Part shown: piece after piece, positions 16,269 to 24,660 of the stretch
How positions within the stretch are numbered: the first letter of the stretch is position 1
Layout of the letters: each line of letters starts with the position of its first letter
NCBI GenBank assembly: GCA_002842095.1
Contig: PHCB01000008.1
Coordinates: forward strand, 316,995 to 369,652
DNA length: 52,658 bases
DNA from: a candidate division BRC1 bacterium HGW-BRC1-1
Lineage (GTDB): Bacteria; Sumerlaeota; Sumerlaeia; Sumerlaeales; Sumerlaeaceae
Reading direction: 5' to 3'
Position numbers and translations under genes: made by a program
The notes under the pieces: model-generated
Told to the model about the DNA's origin: nothing
What the model saw: the letters and a program-made list of their open reading frames with translations, nothing else
The model's database searches: none

Positions 16269-18194
16269 TCATTCGACTTCGAAGCTCGTCAGCGAGACGG
16301 GCACGGTGCCGATGTCGAAAAGACGGCCGGCGTATCCACCATCGAGGCCTTGATTTTGTACTTTCACCGTTGTAACACTGGGGATCCAGCCAGAGAGTCT
16401 GTTGATCGACACATTCAGCTGCGTGGAATTAACAAACGTGACACCCGTCACTTGAATAAGGGGATCGCCCAATGTCACGCTGGGCGCACCATTTGCGTTC
16501 TTAAAGCCGCGCCCCTTGATGGTGAAGCTGCCCGATCCGGCATCAATTGCTCCACCGGGGATTGAATCGAGTGCTACGCTGTCGATGCTGGAGAATGTTC
16601 CCTCAATGGTCAGAGTGTAATTTCCACCAGGCTCACCCGTGTATGTGGACACACCGATGTATGCGGTTTGGTTGGGGAACAGCGTGGTGTCGAAAACGCC
16701 GGTGATTTCGTCTGTCACCCCTTGGCCAATGTTCAGACTTGCGTCAGCTGTTTTTAAAGTCGATCCGTCGAATGTGCACAGGTAGAGGTCGGAGTCATCT
16801 CCCGCCGCCGGTTGGAGCGTTATGCGCGTAATGCGCATCGCCGTGTTAGGCTTAAACGCATACCAATCCTCGATGGGGTCACCACCCAGAAGGTCCACAT
16901 TTCCGCCCTCGCCCTGTAAGGCATTGCCACTGATGGTCATCACCGAGCCAGGTTTCGCGGTTTTGATCTCCATGGCTTCGCCAGGGAAAGTAAACCCCGG
17001 GGGGTCGACCTCAGACACGTTGATCGCCGCGGGATACGATGCGTTCAGGTATGCATTGATGCCGGTGCGCGAACCAGTCGTAAGTTCAAAGCTGGTGGAG
17101 ATCTCAATGGGATCGCTGTTAGTCTCCACCAAGGGTTCGTTGATATACTCTGCCGGCGCGGGTAACGTCAGCGGAGGATCGATGGGACCAACGCTGGATC
17201 CTCCGGAAAAGTCTGTGGGAATCTGCTCAAATTCGAGCGTCCATGTGGTAGCCGGGTCCAGTCCTGGAATCATGTAAATACCATCGGGCGTAATAGTGGG
17301 TGTTCCATCAAGGTAGCCGCTAACGCAACTGACGGTTCGTTTGGGGCTCGCCGCCTGTCGAGCGATCACGTTAACGCCGTTGAGGGTCGTGCTGGTCGGT
17401 GAAATCACTTGCCCGGAGATCGAATGAAGGCTGATAAATGCCCCCGTTGGGTACAGGCTGGAAATCCATGCACGATCATCATCTTCCAGATCACCAATGT
17501 CCCCATGCACAAACGGGTACATCGTGGGCATTGCCGAAAGATCGATGATTGCGTCGGGGACTCCGGGGAAACCGTAGCTGCCATTGAATAATGCGTGATC
17601 GAGATTGAGCATGTGACCCACCTCATGCGTGATCACACCTTGAAATTCGGTTGTAGTTACATCCGATGGCAACGCGTTACCGTCGATAAAAAGACCGTTT
17701 AGGACGACCTGCCCCTCAACAATCGTGGTGCCCACGACGAAAGTCGGACCTGCGAAGCCGAGCACCTGATTTTGCGCCCCAGCAAAGAGACCGGATGTGA
17801 GTATTCCGCTTTGATCAAAAATAACGGGAGTGATACCGTCGGCCACGGTCTCGTCATAATTAGGATCCGTCCCAAGGCCATCGCCGTGATCTTCGCTTAG
17901 CGGCGTTCCCACCGTGAACGATAGTGCGCAGGTTGGCACGTTCGCTGTGGCCCACACGGCAACCGCCGAATTAACCAGTGCAACACCAGCAGCGTTATTC
18001 TGTGTGGCGCTGAGCGGTCCGAGGTCGTAGTTCAACGTGATCGGTGGTGCCCATTTGTACGGTACACCGCCGCTGGTGACGGCCAGGTAGCCGCCGGCGC
18101 CGGCAGGTGCCGATGCCGCCAAGCAAACTGCCACGACCGCGGCTTGAGCGAGGTATGCAAGGCCTGTCCGTAGGCAGACCCGATGATTCCTCAT
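16269..18194 (-). CDS. Secreted matrixin-type (M10) metalloprotease with PPC and IPT/TIG domains
   Basis: This is a 641-residue exported protein. The signal peptide runs to about residue 34 (TGLAYLAQAAVVAVCLAA...GAG). The protease domain carries HEVGHMLNLDH (190-200), the metzincin zinc motif with Asn in place of the usual Gly, and a Met-turn SAMPTMYP (about 220-227). A carboxypeptidase-regulatory-like beta domain follows (about 255-325), then a PPC-like domain (about 442-534, DWYAFKPNTAMRITRI...GNYTLTIEG) and a C-terminal IPT/TIG-like domain (about 536-629). The start at 18194 is fixed by GGAGGA (18208-18203) eight bases upstream and by the signal peptide. The frame stays open upstream to 18443. 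It is the first gene of the operon. Confidence 0.85.
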   Translation of the reverse strand: MRNHRVCLRTGLAYLAQAAVVAVCLAASAPAGAGGYLAVTSGGVPYKWAPPITLNYDLGPLSATQNNAAGVALVNSAVAVWATANVPTCALSFTVGTPLSEDHGDGLGTDPNYDETVADGITPVIFDQSGILTSGLFAGAQNQVLGFAGPTFVVGTTIVEGQVVLNGLFIDGNALPSDVTTTEFQGVITHEVGHMLNLDHALFNGSYGFPGVPDAIIDLSAMPTMYPFVHGDIGDLEDDDRAWISSLYPTGAFISLHSISGQVISPTSTTLNGVNVIARQAASPKRTVSCVSGYLDGTPTITPDGIYMIPGLDPATTWTLEFEQIPTDFSGGSSVGPIDPPLTLPAPAEYINEPLVETNSDPIEISTSFELTTGSRTGINAYLNASYPAAINVSEVDPPGFTFPGEAMEIKTAKPGSVMTISGNALQGEGGNVDLLGGDPIEDWYAFKPNTAMRITRITLQPAAGDDSDLYLCTFDGSTLKTADASLNIGQGVTDEITGVFDTTLFPNQTAYIGVSTYTGEPGGNYTLTIEGTFSSIDSVALDSIPGGAIDAGSGSFTIKGRGFKNANGAPSVTLGDPLIQVTGVTFVNSTQLNVSINRLSGWIPSVTTVKVQNQGLDGGYAGRLFDIGTVPVSLTSFEVE

Positions 18195-18202
18195 GGTGTG
18201 AT

Positions 18203-18208
18203 TCCTCC
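18203..18208 (-). promoter_or_regulatory. Ribosome-binding site fixing the matrixin start
   Basis: GGAGGA on the minus strand, eight bases before the ATG at 18194. The longer open frame back to 18443 has no such site. Confidence 0.75.
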
Positions 18209-18462
18209 ATTCCCATGTTTTGGACCAGCGAATACCGAGGTCCATTATGTTCCCATCTTGGCGCGTTGTGTTCAGGGCCGGAGGATGTCGAGGGTCGGCG
18301 ATTGCGTAACACTCTGCAAAACGACGAGTCCGCTCTGCATGCGGTAGCAGAAAGGGGGTCCGTAATCTGTCAGCCTTAAACTTGAAACCATCGTAAACGC
18401 CTTCGAACAGATGAGTTGTTTCATTTAGAACTTCTCTGAGCATCGTTTATGATGTTAAATGA

Positions 18463-18492
18463 ATTGTAATGCAAGCGTTGTCTGGTCGTCAA
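18463..18492 (-). promoter_or_regulatory. Predicted sigma-70 promoter for the matrixin operon
   Basis: On the minus strand -35 TTGACG (18492-18487) and -10 TACAAT (18468-18463) are separated by 18 bases; both match five of six consensus positions. Transcription would start near 18456, about 260 bases before the ATG. Confidence 0.6.
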
Positions 18493-18514
18493 GACATCAG
18501 ATATAAGGCCTGGC

Positions 18515-18724
18515 ATGCACTTGATGGAGGGTTCACAATGGTCTGCGGAGCTGGCGCAGGTGCCGGTGCCGGTCTCTGCAACCTCACTCAACCTCGCCAC
18601 AGTTAAGAATGCCGCGCAGGTTATGGCCAAAGAGAAGAAACCTTCGGTGAAGTTCGCTGCAAAAAATCCGGCCGAGGCAAGCTCGAAAACAGGCGTCTTG
18701 AAGGCAGTAATCAATACGCCCTGA
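18515..18724 (+). pseudogene. 5'-truncated remnant of a matrixin-partner paralogue
   Basis: This 69-codon frame ends with about 44 residues that align to the C-terminus of the secreted protein encoded at 15505-16245. Shared features include VKxAAQxM, the identical PSVKFAAK, and a final K-x-V-x-x-AV pattern. It lacks a signal peptide and the first 200 residues, and the frame is closed by TAA at 18467-18469. It lies on the opposite strand to the intact gene, on the other side of the protease, and is followed by an intrinsic terminator at 18750. I read it as the leftover 3' end of a former paralogue; a functional short protein is less likely. Confidence 0.6.
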
Positions 18725-18749
18725 GGCTTCGTTTCAATAGTTCGGGTAC

Positions 18750-18792
18750 AGGATGCTTCGAGTTGGTTATCGGCACGAAGCATCCTTCTTTT
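18750..18792 (+). terminator. Intrinsic terminator after the remnant gene
   Basis: AGGATGCTTCG (18750-18760) pairs perfectly with CGAAGCATCCT (18776-18786) over a 15-base loop, followed by TCTTTT. It faces the plus strand, and its tail touches the stop codon of the convergent CCA-enzyme gene. Confidence 0.75.
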
Positions 18793-20174
18793 CAGAAGGA
18801 CGAATCTGAGTTCCGCGTGAACTCACTGAAGAGGTTCTGAGCCATTTCCAGAGCAGATTCGCGGTTTAGCACCCTTCCATCGAGTTGGGCATCGTGCACC
18901 TCTCGCAGGACTTTCCGATAGGCGGGGCCGGTGGGCAGCCCCAGGGCTTTGAGGTCTTTACCGGTTATCAAGGGCGGGGCTAGGACGGTCCCGTTTCCCT
19001 GCTGCTTCAACTCTTCAATGCGGCCCAAAGCGAGATCGCAATTCGCCGTATCGCCATGAGACGCGAGACAGTCTGCGCGATGCAGGGCGATTTCCATATC
19101 GATGGTTTGTGCCGCGAGGAATCGCGTGTAGGTGCTCTGCTTCATGCGTTGCAGGTGCATGAAGCTCATGTGGCGGTGCACCATGGCAACCACATCCTGG
19201 CGCACAGTGTTGGGGATTGCCAGGCGCCGACAAATAACTTCGGCCATATCTCCGCCCACACGATGATGATCGTTGAAGCGAATGCGGTCCGACACAGTCC
19301 GGGTCGGCGGCTTTCCGATGTCATGCAGTAACGCTGCCAATGCCAGCGCAGGGGGCGGATCGGGAGGGAGGTTCGCAAGGACCAACTCGGTGTGAACCAT
19401 TACATCACCTTCCGGATGGAATTGGGCCGGTTGGGTGCAACCTGCCAGAGCCGCGACCTCAGGCAGAATGACATCAAGGATTCCCAGCTCGTGCATCAGT
19501 CGGAGAAACCGATCCGGATGCGGACGGGTTAATCCCTTTATCAACTCATCGCGAATTCGTTCCGCACTGATGTGTGCCAGCGTTGTGGCGGCTTCTGCCG
19601 CGGCAACCCGGGTTTCGGATACGATTTCCATGTCAAATCCAGCCGCAAATCGCGCGGCTCGGAGAATCCGAAGAGCATCCTCCGCAAAGCGTTCCTTGGG
19701 ATCACCTATAGCCCGCAGCAAACCCGCTCGAAGGTCCGACTCGCCATTCACAAAATCGAGCAGCTTGAACGTGGCGGTGTCGAGGAACATGCCGTTCATG
19801 GTAAAATCGCGCCGCAAAGCATCCGCCCGTGCGTTGCTGAAAACGATGCGGTCCGGATGGCGATGGTCCGAATAACCGCTTTCCTCGCGGAAAGTAGCGA
19901 CCTCGATGGGCGGCGAAGTGTCCTTAGGATTATCGGGAAGTACCAGAATGACTCCGAAGGCCTGACCGATATCGATCGTTCGGGGGAAGAGGCGGATAAC
20001 CTGATCTGGCAAGGCACTCGTGGCCACGTCAAAATCCTCGGGCTTTCGATTCAGCAGGATGTCACGAACACATCCGCCCACGAGTAACCCTTCGTGGCCC
20101 GCTGCTTTCAGCCTTTCGATCACCTTCAAGGCGTCGTTGGCACCCAATTCTTGTAATTCCACTTGACCGATCAT
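18792..20174 (-). CDS. cca: CCA tRNA nucleotidyltransferase / poly(A) polymerase family with HD domain
   Basis: This 460-residue class II nucleotidyltransferase adds CCA to tRNA 3' ends, or A tails in some members. The head has GGCVRDILL followed by the catalytic DFD in EDFDVATSALP (about 35-60). The flexible loop and RRDFTMNGMF motif follow, then the neck motif RFAEDALRILRAARFAAGF. A C-terminal HD phosphohydrolase domain (AALLHDIGKPPT, about 280-291) is present, as in many bacterial CCA enzymes. Which of the two activities dominates cannot be decided from sequence alone. The start codon lies two bases from the start of the divergent glycosyltransferase. Confidence 0.88.
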   Translation of the reverse strand: MIGQVELQELGANDALKVIERLKAAGHEGLLVGGCVRDILLNRKPEDFDVATSALPDQVIRLFPRTIDIGQAFGVILVLPDNPKDTSPPIEVATFREESGYSDHRHPDRIVFSNARADALRRDFTMNGMFLDTATFKLLDFVNGESDLRAGLLRAIGDPKERFAEDALRILRAARFAAGFDMEIVSETRVAAAEAATTLAHISAERIRDELIKGLTRPHPDRFLRLMHELGILDVILPEVAALAGCTQPAQFHPEGDVMVHTELVLANLPPDPPPALALAALLHDIGKPPTRTVSDRIRFNDHHRVGGDMAEVICRRLAIPNTVRQDVVAMVHRHMSFMHLQRMKQSTYTRFLAAQTIDMEIALHRADCLASHGDTANCDLALGRIEELKQQGNGTVLAPPLITGKDLKALGLPTGPAYRKVLREVHDAQLDGRVLNRESALEMAQNLFSEFTRNSDSSF

Positions 20175-20176
20175 CG

Positions 20177-21397
20177 GTGCTACTTAAGGCATATCGTGCT
20201 GTGAAATTCAATGACACGTCTCACCCCTCCCCCGCGATTGCTCCGCGAGCCCGACTGGCGTTTTTTCTGCCCGGGTTAGAAGTCGGTGGAACCGAGCGAG
20301 CGCTTGCTGCGCTGTTGCGTGGTTTGCCTCCGGAGCGTTTTGACGTGCATGTTATTTGCCTGTCCGGATTTGGCCCCCTCGAAGAAGAGGTTCGTTCCAC
20401 CGGAGCTCATCTATTCGACCTCGGTTATGCCCGGCGAACCACCCACGGGAACCAATGGTGGCGCACGGCAGCCTCGCTTCCGGGTGTTATCCAACGATTG
20501 GTCAGATTCCTCCGCCATGAGCGGATTGAGATTTTCCACACCATGATTCCGGCTTGTAACATTTATGGCGCGGTTGCAGCCTGCCTGGCCGGAGTTCCCC
20601 ACCTTTGTTGTTCGAAACTATCGCTGGCGAATTATCGCGATTCGAGCCGTCTACTGGCGGCGGCGGAGAGCATCACGGACCGTTGGTTTCAACTCGTTCA
20701 TTGCAAGAGCCTGGGCATCGTTGAGGATGTCGCCCGACGGGAGCCCATTCCGCGGGAGCGGATGCGTGTCATTTACAATGGAATCCAGATCGACGATTAT
20801 CTCGCCGTTGGAAATCGGACGCGTATCCGGGAGGAATTCGGCGCCGGTCCTGCGACTTTTCTGCTGGGTGTGGTGGCGAACCTCAACGCTTACAAAGGTC
20901 ATTCAGACCTCATTGCTGCCATCCGTCTCTGCAGCGAAACCATCCCCCACTTATCGTGTGTCTTCATTGGTCGCGACGATGGTATTGGTCCAGAATTGCA
21001 GCGCAAGATCGACGCTGCCCAGTTGCAAGATCGCATCCGCTTAGTCGGTGCCAGATCAGATATCCCTGAAGTAATGTCGGGGTTTGACGCGCTCGTCAGC
21101 GCATCTCATGAGGAAGGCTTCTCCAACGTAATACTTGAGGCCATGGCTTCTGCTCTTCCGGTCATCGCAACGCGGGTTGGTGGAAACCCCGAAGCAGTGG
21201 AGGAGAATGTTACAGGCCTTTTGGTTGAGCCGCGAAACATCGAACAAATGGCAGCCGCCATTCAACGACTCGCAGTCGATCCGCATGCTGCCCGCAAAAT
21301 GGGAGAGCGCGGACGGGATCGCGTCCGCGCTCTGTTTTCAAACGATGCTTACATCCAGGGGATGCTTGGGTTTTACGACGAGCTGCTGAAGGGCTGA
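20177..21397 (+). CDS. GT4-family glycosyltransferase
   Basis: This 406-residue GT-B glycosyltransferase has the N-terminal glycine-rich loop FLPGLEVGGTERAL (about 30-43) and the family 4 donor motif HEEGFSNVILEAMASALPVIAT (about 312-333). A GVVANLNAYKGHSDLI segment typical of the C-terminal Rossmann domain is also present. It may act on a lipid-linked glycan, but the neighbours give no substrate. The start used is GTG at 20177; an in-frame GTG at 20201 has AAGG about 11 bases upstream and is a realistic alternative. Its stop lies within a hairpin shared with the convergent pilT gene. Confidence 0.82.
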   Translation: MLLKAYRAVKFNDTSHPSPAIAPRARLAFFLPGLEVGGTERALAALLRGLPPERFDVHVICLSGFGPLEEEVRSTGAHLFDLGYARRTTHGNQWWRTAASLPGVIQRLVRFLRHERIEIFHTMIPACNIYGAVAACLAGVPHLCCSKLSLANYRDSSRLLAAAESITDRWFQLVHCKSLGIVEDVARREPIPRERMRVIYNGIQIDDYLAVGNRTRIREEFGAGPATFLLGVVANLNAYKGHSDLIAAIRLCSETIPHLSCVFIGRDDGIGPELQRKIDAAQLQDRIRLVGARSDIPEVMSGFDALVSASHEEGFSNVILEAMASALPVIATRVGGNPEAVEENVTGLLVEPRNIEQMAAAIQRLAVDPHAARKMGERGRDRVRALFSNDAYIQGMLGFYDELLKG

Positions 21398-21409
21398 GCG
21401 TTCAGCCCT
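21390..21409. other. Hairpin between convergent glycosyltransferase and pilT
   Basis: AGGGCTGA (21390-21397) and TCAGCCCT (21402-21409) pair perfectly over a GCGT loop. The glycosyltransferase stop is inside the left arm. No T-run on either side, so it may be a shared weak terminator. Confidence 0.5.
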
Positions 21410-21414
21410 GAGAA

Positions 21415-22515
21415 TCAGCCGGCTGCCTGTTCCGCCTGGTTTTCAGCCGAAAGCATTGCCATCATCTTCTCGCGCATGTCTGCGGGGAAGTGGCAGCGTT
21501 CGAGACAGACTTCGCCGGCGATGAGACCGCGCTTGTACAGCGTGAGCAGATAATCGTCCATGGTGATCATGCCCTGCTTGGCGCTGGTTTGAATCGTTGA
21601 GATAATGCGGTTAATCTTTTTCTCGCGGATCAGGTTGGCGACGGCCGGCGTGTTATGGAGAATTTCATAAGCTGCAATACGTCCTCGTCCGCTCGCTCGC
21701 GGCAGAAGCGTTTGCGCGATAATGGTGCGCAAGGCTACCGAGAGCACGGCACGAATCTGCTCCTGCTGATTCACAGGGAACTGGTCAATGACACGGTTCA
21801 TCGTTTCCGAGGCTGAGATAGTGTGAAGCGTGCCGAAAACCAAGTGGCCTGTTTCTGCCGCGGTAATGGCTGCCTCCGTGGTTTCCAAGTCGCGCATTTC
21901 GCCCACGAGAATGACGTCAGGATCCTGTCGCAAAGCACCACGCAGGGCGAAGGCGAATGACGGGGTGTCGACGTGAAGCTCACGGTGGCTTACGATGGAT
22001 TTTTTATGGGGGTGCGTATATTCCAGCGGATCTTCCACCGTGATGATGTGGCAGTAGCGCTCGGAGTTGATATAGTCGATCATCGTGGCAAGTGAGGTGG
22101 TCTTGCCGGAGCCGGTCGGGCCGGTTACGAGAACCAGTCCGCGGTGGGCGTTAAGAACTTCCATGATGGAGTCGCGGGGCAGACCGAGCTGGTCGAAGGT
22201 CAATAGCTTGGAAGGGATAAGACGCATAACGATGGAAATGTTACCGCGACACCGAAAGACTGCGCACCGGAAGCGAGCCATGTCGCTGTATGCATAGGCA
22301 AAGTCGGCGCCGCCTGTTTCCTGAATCATTTGCTGATAACGAGGGGGGGTGATTTCGCGCATCAGCCGGTCGGAATCGTCGGGGGTGATAACGTCAGGAT
22401 CGACGATATCGAGAGTTCCGTGGAGCCGCATGACGGCCGGTTTACCAACGGAAATATGGAGATCCGATGCCTCACGCTCAACCACGAGCTTCAGCATTTC
22501 GTTCATTTCAAGCAT
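21415..22515 (-). CDS. pilT: Type IV pilus retraction ATPase PilT
   Basis: This 366-residue hexameric ATPase powers pilus retraction at the inner membrane. The N-terminal domain begins ASDLHISVGKPAVMRLHG (about 16-33). The core has Walker A GPTGSGKT (132-139), the Asp box TVEDPLEY (159-166), Walker B DPDVILVGEMRD (198-209) and a His box TGHLVFGTLHT. The PilT-specific motif appears as AVANLIREKKI, close to the AIRNLIRE signature needed for retraction. The length is normal. No pilin or PilC gene is next to it; the PilB-like ATPase at 42431 is 20 kb away. Upstream at 22563-22574 is the small dyad GTCTG-AC-CAGAC. Confidence 0.93.
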   Translation of the reverse strand: MLEMNEMLKLVVEREASDLHISVGKPAVMRLHGTLDIVDPDVITPDDSDRLMREITPPRYQQMIQETGGADFAYAYSDMARFRCAVFRCRGNISIVMRLIPSKLLTFDQLGLPRDSIMEVLNAHRGLVLVTGPTGSGKTTSLATMIDYINSERYCHIITVEDPLEYTHPHKKSIVSHRELHVDTPSFAFALRGALRQDPDVILVGEMRDLETTEAAITAAETGHLVFGTLHTISASETMNRVIDQFPVNQQEQIRAVLSVALRTIIAQTLLPRASGRGRIAAYEILHNTPAVANLIREKKINRIISTIQTSAKQGMITMDDYLLTLYKRGLIAGEVCLERCHFPADMREKMMAMLSAENQAEQAAG

Positions 22516-22602
22516 GACGGATACGCCTTTCGGTCCTGAAAATACAAAGAATGAACTACAAGGTCTGACCAGACTGATGCAATGACCATTTATCGAACCA
22601 GA

Positions 22603-23427
22603 TCAGGGGTGATTGATGGTCGGCTTCCATTGGTCCGGTGGCAGCAAACGCGTGAAACCAGTTTTTTTCAGATCAACTGATTTACCCGAATTCCCAAAGA
22701 GTTCCGTGTTGAAATGAATCCCCCTGGTGCCCTCCTGGGTGCTCCAGTAATGCATACCGACTGGTCTGCCGGAAGTGTCGTATGCCCATCCCACAAAGAT
22801 CACGGAATGCCCCGTCTTGGAATGCCTCCAAAGTTGCACAAAGTCTCCCGGAAGAACCTCTTTGGGGTTGGTGATCACTCTGCCCATGCCGGCAGCGACA
22901 AGTGCATCACCGGGCCCGTTGGCATTGATGGCCTCGCAGAACCAGAGCTTCTTAAAATCGTCTGCAGCTTTTTGATCGGGAATCCGCTGAGGCCCTCCCG
23001 GCAGGTCTTTCAAAATATCGTAAAAGACTTCGAGGGTGAGGCCGCAGCAGAACGAACGGGCTTTGGGCTCACCTTTCATTACGACAAGTCCATTGATTAA
23101 AACATCCGTTGTGCTGCCATCGTAGGTGCTTTCACCCTTCCGGGGCCACCAATACTTGTGGCGTCCATCCCTTGGATATTGCAACAGGGCTTTGACGATG
23201 GAGCGGTTGGGTTCCGGCAGATTGGGCAATGCCGATGTTAAAGCATCAACCGGACTGACGGGCGTCAGTGGAACGGAGATTTCATCCTTTTCGTGATACG
23301 CTATAGCTTCCTTCAGCACTTCGGTTTCGGTCGTCGCGGCAGAAACTGCGGAGATTGTCAGAAAGCAAGTCGCCAATACGGCGAGTTGCTGGAGCAGACT
23401 CTTAAAAAGAAATAGTCGTTTTTTCAT
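22603..23427 (-). CDS. Secreted predicted NlpC/P60-like cysteine hydrolase
   Basis: This 274-residue protein has a signal peptide (KSLLQQLAVLATCFLTISAVSA, cleavage near 30). The body has a papain-like layout: FCCGLTLEVFYDIL with possible nucleophile C128, then PGDFVQLWRHSKTGHSVIFVGW with candidate H207, then MHYWSTQ with H226 or Q231 as third residue. This order matches peptidoglycan amidases/endopeptidases of the NlpC/P60 or CHAP type, but the usual DCSGF box is altered, so the family call is inference. Its ATG overlaps the dapL stop by 4 bases (ATGA), which ties it to diaminopimelate synthesis. The likely site of action is the periplasm. Confidence 0.6.
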   Translation of the reverse strand: MKKRLFLFKSLLQQLAVLATCFLTISAVSAATTETEVLKEAIAYHEKDEISVPLTPVSPVDALTSALPNLPEPNRSIVKALLQYPRDGRHKYWWPRKGESTYDGSTTDVLINGLVVMKGEPKARSFCCGLTLEVFYDILKDLPGGPQRIPDQKAADDFKKLWFCEAINANGPGDALVAAGMGRVITNPKEVLPGDFVQLWRHSKTGHSVIFVGWAYDTSGRPVGMHYWSTQEGTRGIHFNTELFGNSGKSVDLKKTGFTRLLPPDQWKPTINHP

Positions 23428-24593
23428 AGTCCCGCGTTCTCCATCCTTTTACATGCTTCACGGAGTCGGTCTTCGTTTGTGGTGAGCGCGATTCGGAAGT
23501 AACCCTCTCCGCTGGGGCCGAATGCCGTGCCGGGCGTGGTTACAATGCCACATTCTTCAATCAAGGTTCGGGTCATTTCAAGGGAAGAGCGATTGCCCCG
23601 ATTGCGAACCCACACATAGAATGTTGCCTGAGGAGTTGTGAAATCGGTCCACCCGAGAGAGCGGATGCCCTCAGCCAAAACCTTCACTCGCCCTTCATAA
23701 ACCGAAACGATGGAAGGAAACAGCTTGTCATAATTCCTGAGTGCGGCGATGCTGGCCCGTTGGACTGCATTGAAAACGCCGGAGTCGATATTGGCTTTCA
23801 CAGCCATAAGGCCCGACACGAGGTCTGGATGACCCGCAGCAAAACCAATTCTCCAACCGGTCATATTGAACGTTTTGGAAAGACTATGCAATTCGATGCC
23901 CACATCTGATGCCCCTGGAACCGAAAGAAAACTGAGGGCTTTTTTAGCGCCAAAAACAATGTCGAGATAAGCAGCATCATGGGCTACGATGAAGCCATAT
24001 TGCTTCGCCATTCGGACGACCTTCTCAAAGAACTCCATGGTGGCGAGAGCGGCCGTCGGATTGTTTGGATAATTCAAGAACATGAGTCGTGTGCGCTGCA
24101 GGACGTCCTGCGGTATCGCATCCAGATCTGGCAGGAAATCGTTTTCTTTCAGTAGCGGCATCGCCACCGGTATGCCACCGGCAAAAAGTGTCGCCGATTG
24201 GTACACAGGATATCCGGGATCAGGGAACAGCACCACGTCTCCGGGATTAATGAAAGCGAGGGGAAGGTGAGCTATGCCCTCTTTTGAACCAATGAGAGCG
24301 CCCGCTTCCTTGTCGGCGTTCAGGCTGACAGCGTGCTGACGTTCGTAATAATCAGCCACCTCACGCCGAAAATCCGTGAGACCAGAACCCAGGGGATATT
24401 GGTGATTGGCCGGATTGTGTGCGGCCTCGGTTAATGCATCGATAATAATATCGGGGGTGGGTTGATCGGGATCTCCTATCCCGAGATTAATGATGTCCAC
24501 TCCCCTCTCCATTGCTTCACGCTTCATGCGGTCGAGCTCAACAAAGGGGTAGGGCGGCAAAGCGGACAATCGATTTGATACAGAAAAAGGCAT
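23424..24593 (-). CDS. dapL: LL-diaminopimelate aminotransferase
   Basis: This 389-residue PLP enzyme of fold type I matches the DapL subgroup, which makes LL-diaminopimelate from tetrahydrodipicolinate in one step. Diagnostic features are INLGIGDPDQPTP (35-47), PDPGYPVYQ (124-132), FLNYPNNPTAA (172-182) and the PLP lysine K240 in SLSKTFNMTGWRIGF. DapL is known from plants, cyanobacteria, chlamydiae and scattered other phyla and replaces the succinylase or acetylase branch. A generic class I/II aminotransferase is the alternative. The secreted hydrolase gene follows with a 4-base overlap. Confidence 0.85.
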   Translation of the reverse strand: MPFSVSNRLSALPPYPFVELDRMKREAMERGVDIINLGIGDPDQPTPDIIIDALTEAAHNPANHQYPLGSGLTDFRREVADYYERQHAVSLNADKEAGALIGSKEGIAHLPLAFINPGDVVLFPDPGYPVYQSATLFAGGIPVAMPLLKENDFLPDLDAIPQDVLQRTRLMFLNYPNNPTAALATMEFFEKVVRMAKQYGFIVAHDAAYLDIVFGAKKALSFLSVPGASDVGIELHSLSKTFNMTGWRIGFAAGHPDLVSGLMAVKANIDSGVFNAVQRASIAALRNYDKLFPSIVSVYEGRVKVLAEGIRSLGWTDFTTPQATFYVWVRNRGNRSSLEMTRTLIEECGIVTTPGTAFGPSGEGYFRIALTTNEDRLREACKRMENAGL

Positions 24594-24660
24594 GTTCGTG
24601 TCTTTCGAAGGTTGTTAGATGAAATGATTTGGTGCAGCTATAGTCTGTGGACGCTCGGAT

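Larger units (their letters stand above)
18195..18514. other. Long leader region of the matrixin operon
   Basis: Between the matrixin ATG and the promoter at 18463-18492 lies a transcribed leader of about 260 bases on the minus strand. It happens to be open in the matrixin frame back to an ATG at 18443. No signal peptide or ribosome-binding site precedes that ATG, so I treat it as untranslated. No known riboswitch was recognised. Confidence 0.45.

Noticed and set aside
18195-18443. 83-codon N-terminal extension of the matrixin
   Set aside because: No ribosome-binding site at 18443, and it would bury the signal peptide; the ATG at 18194 has GGAGGA at ideal spacing.
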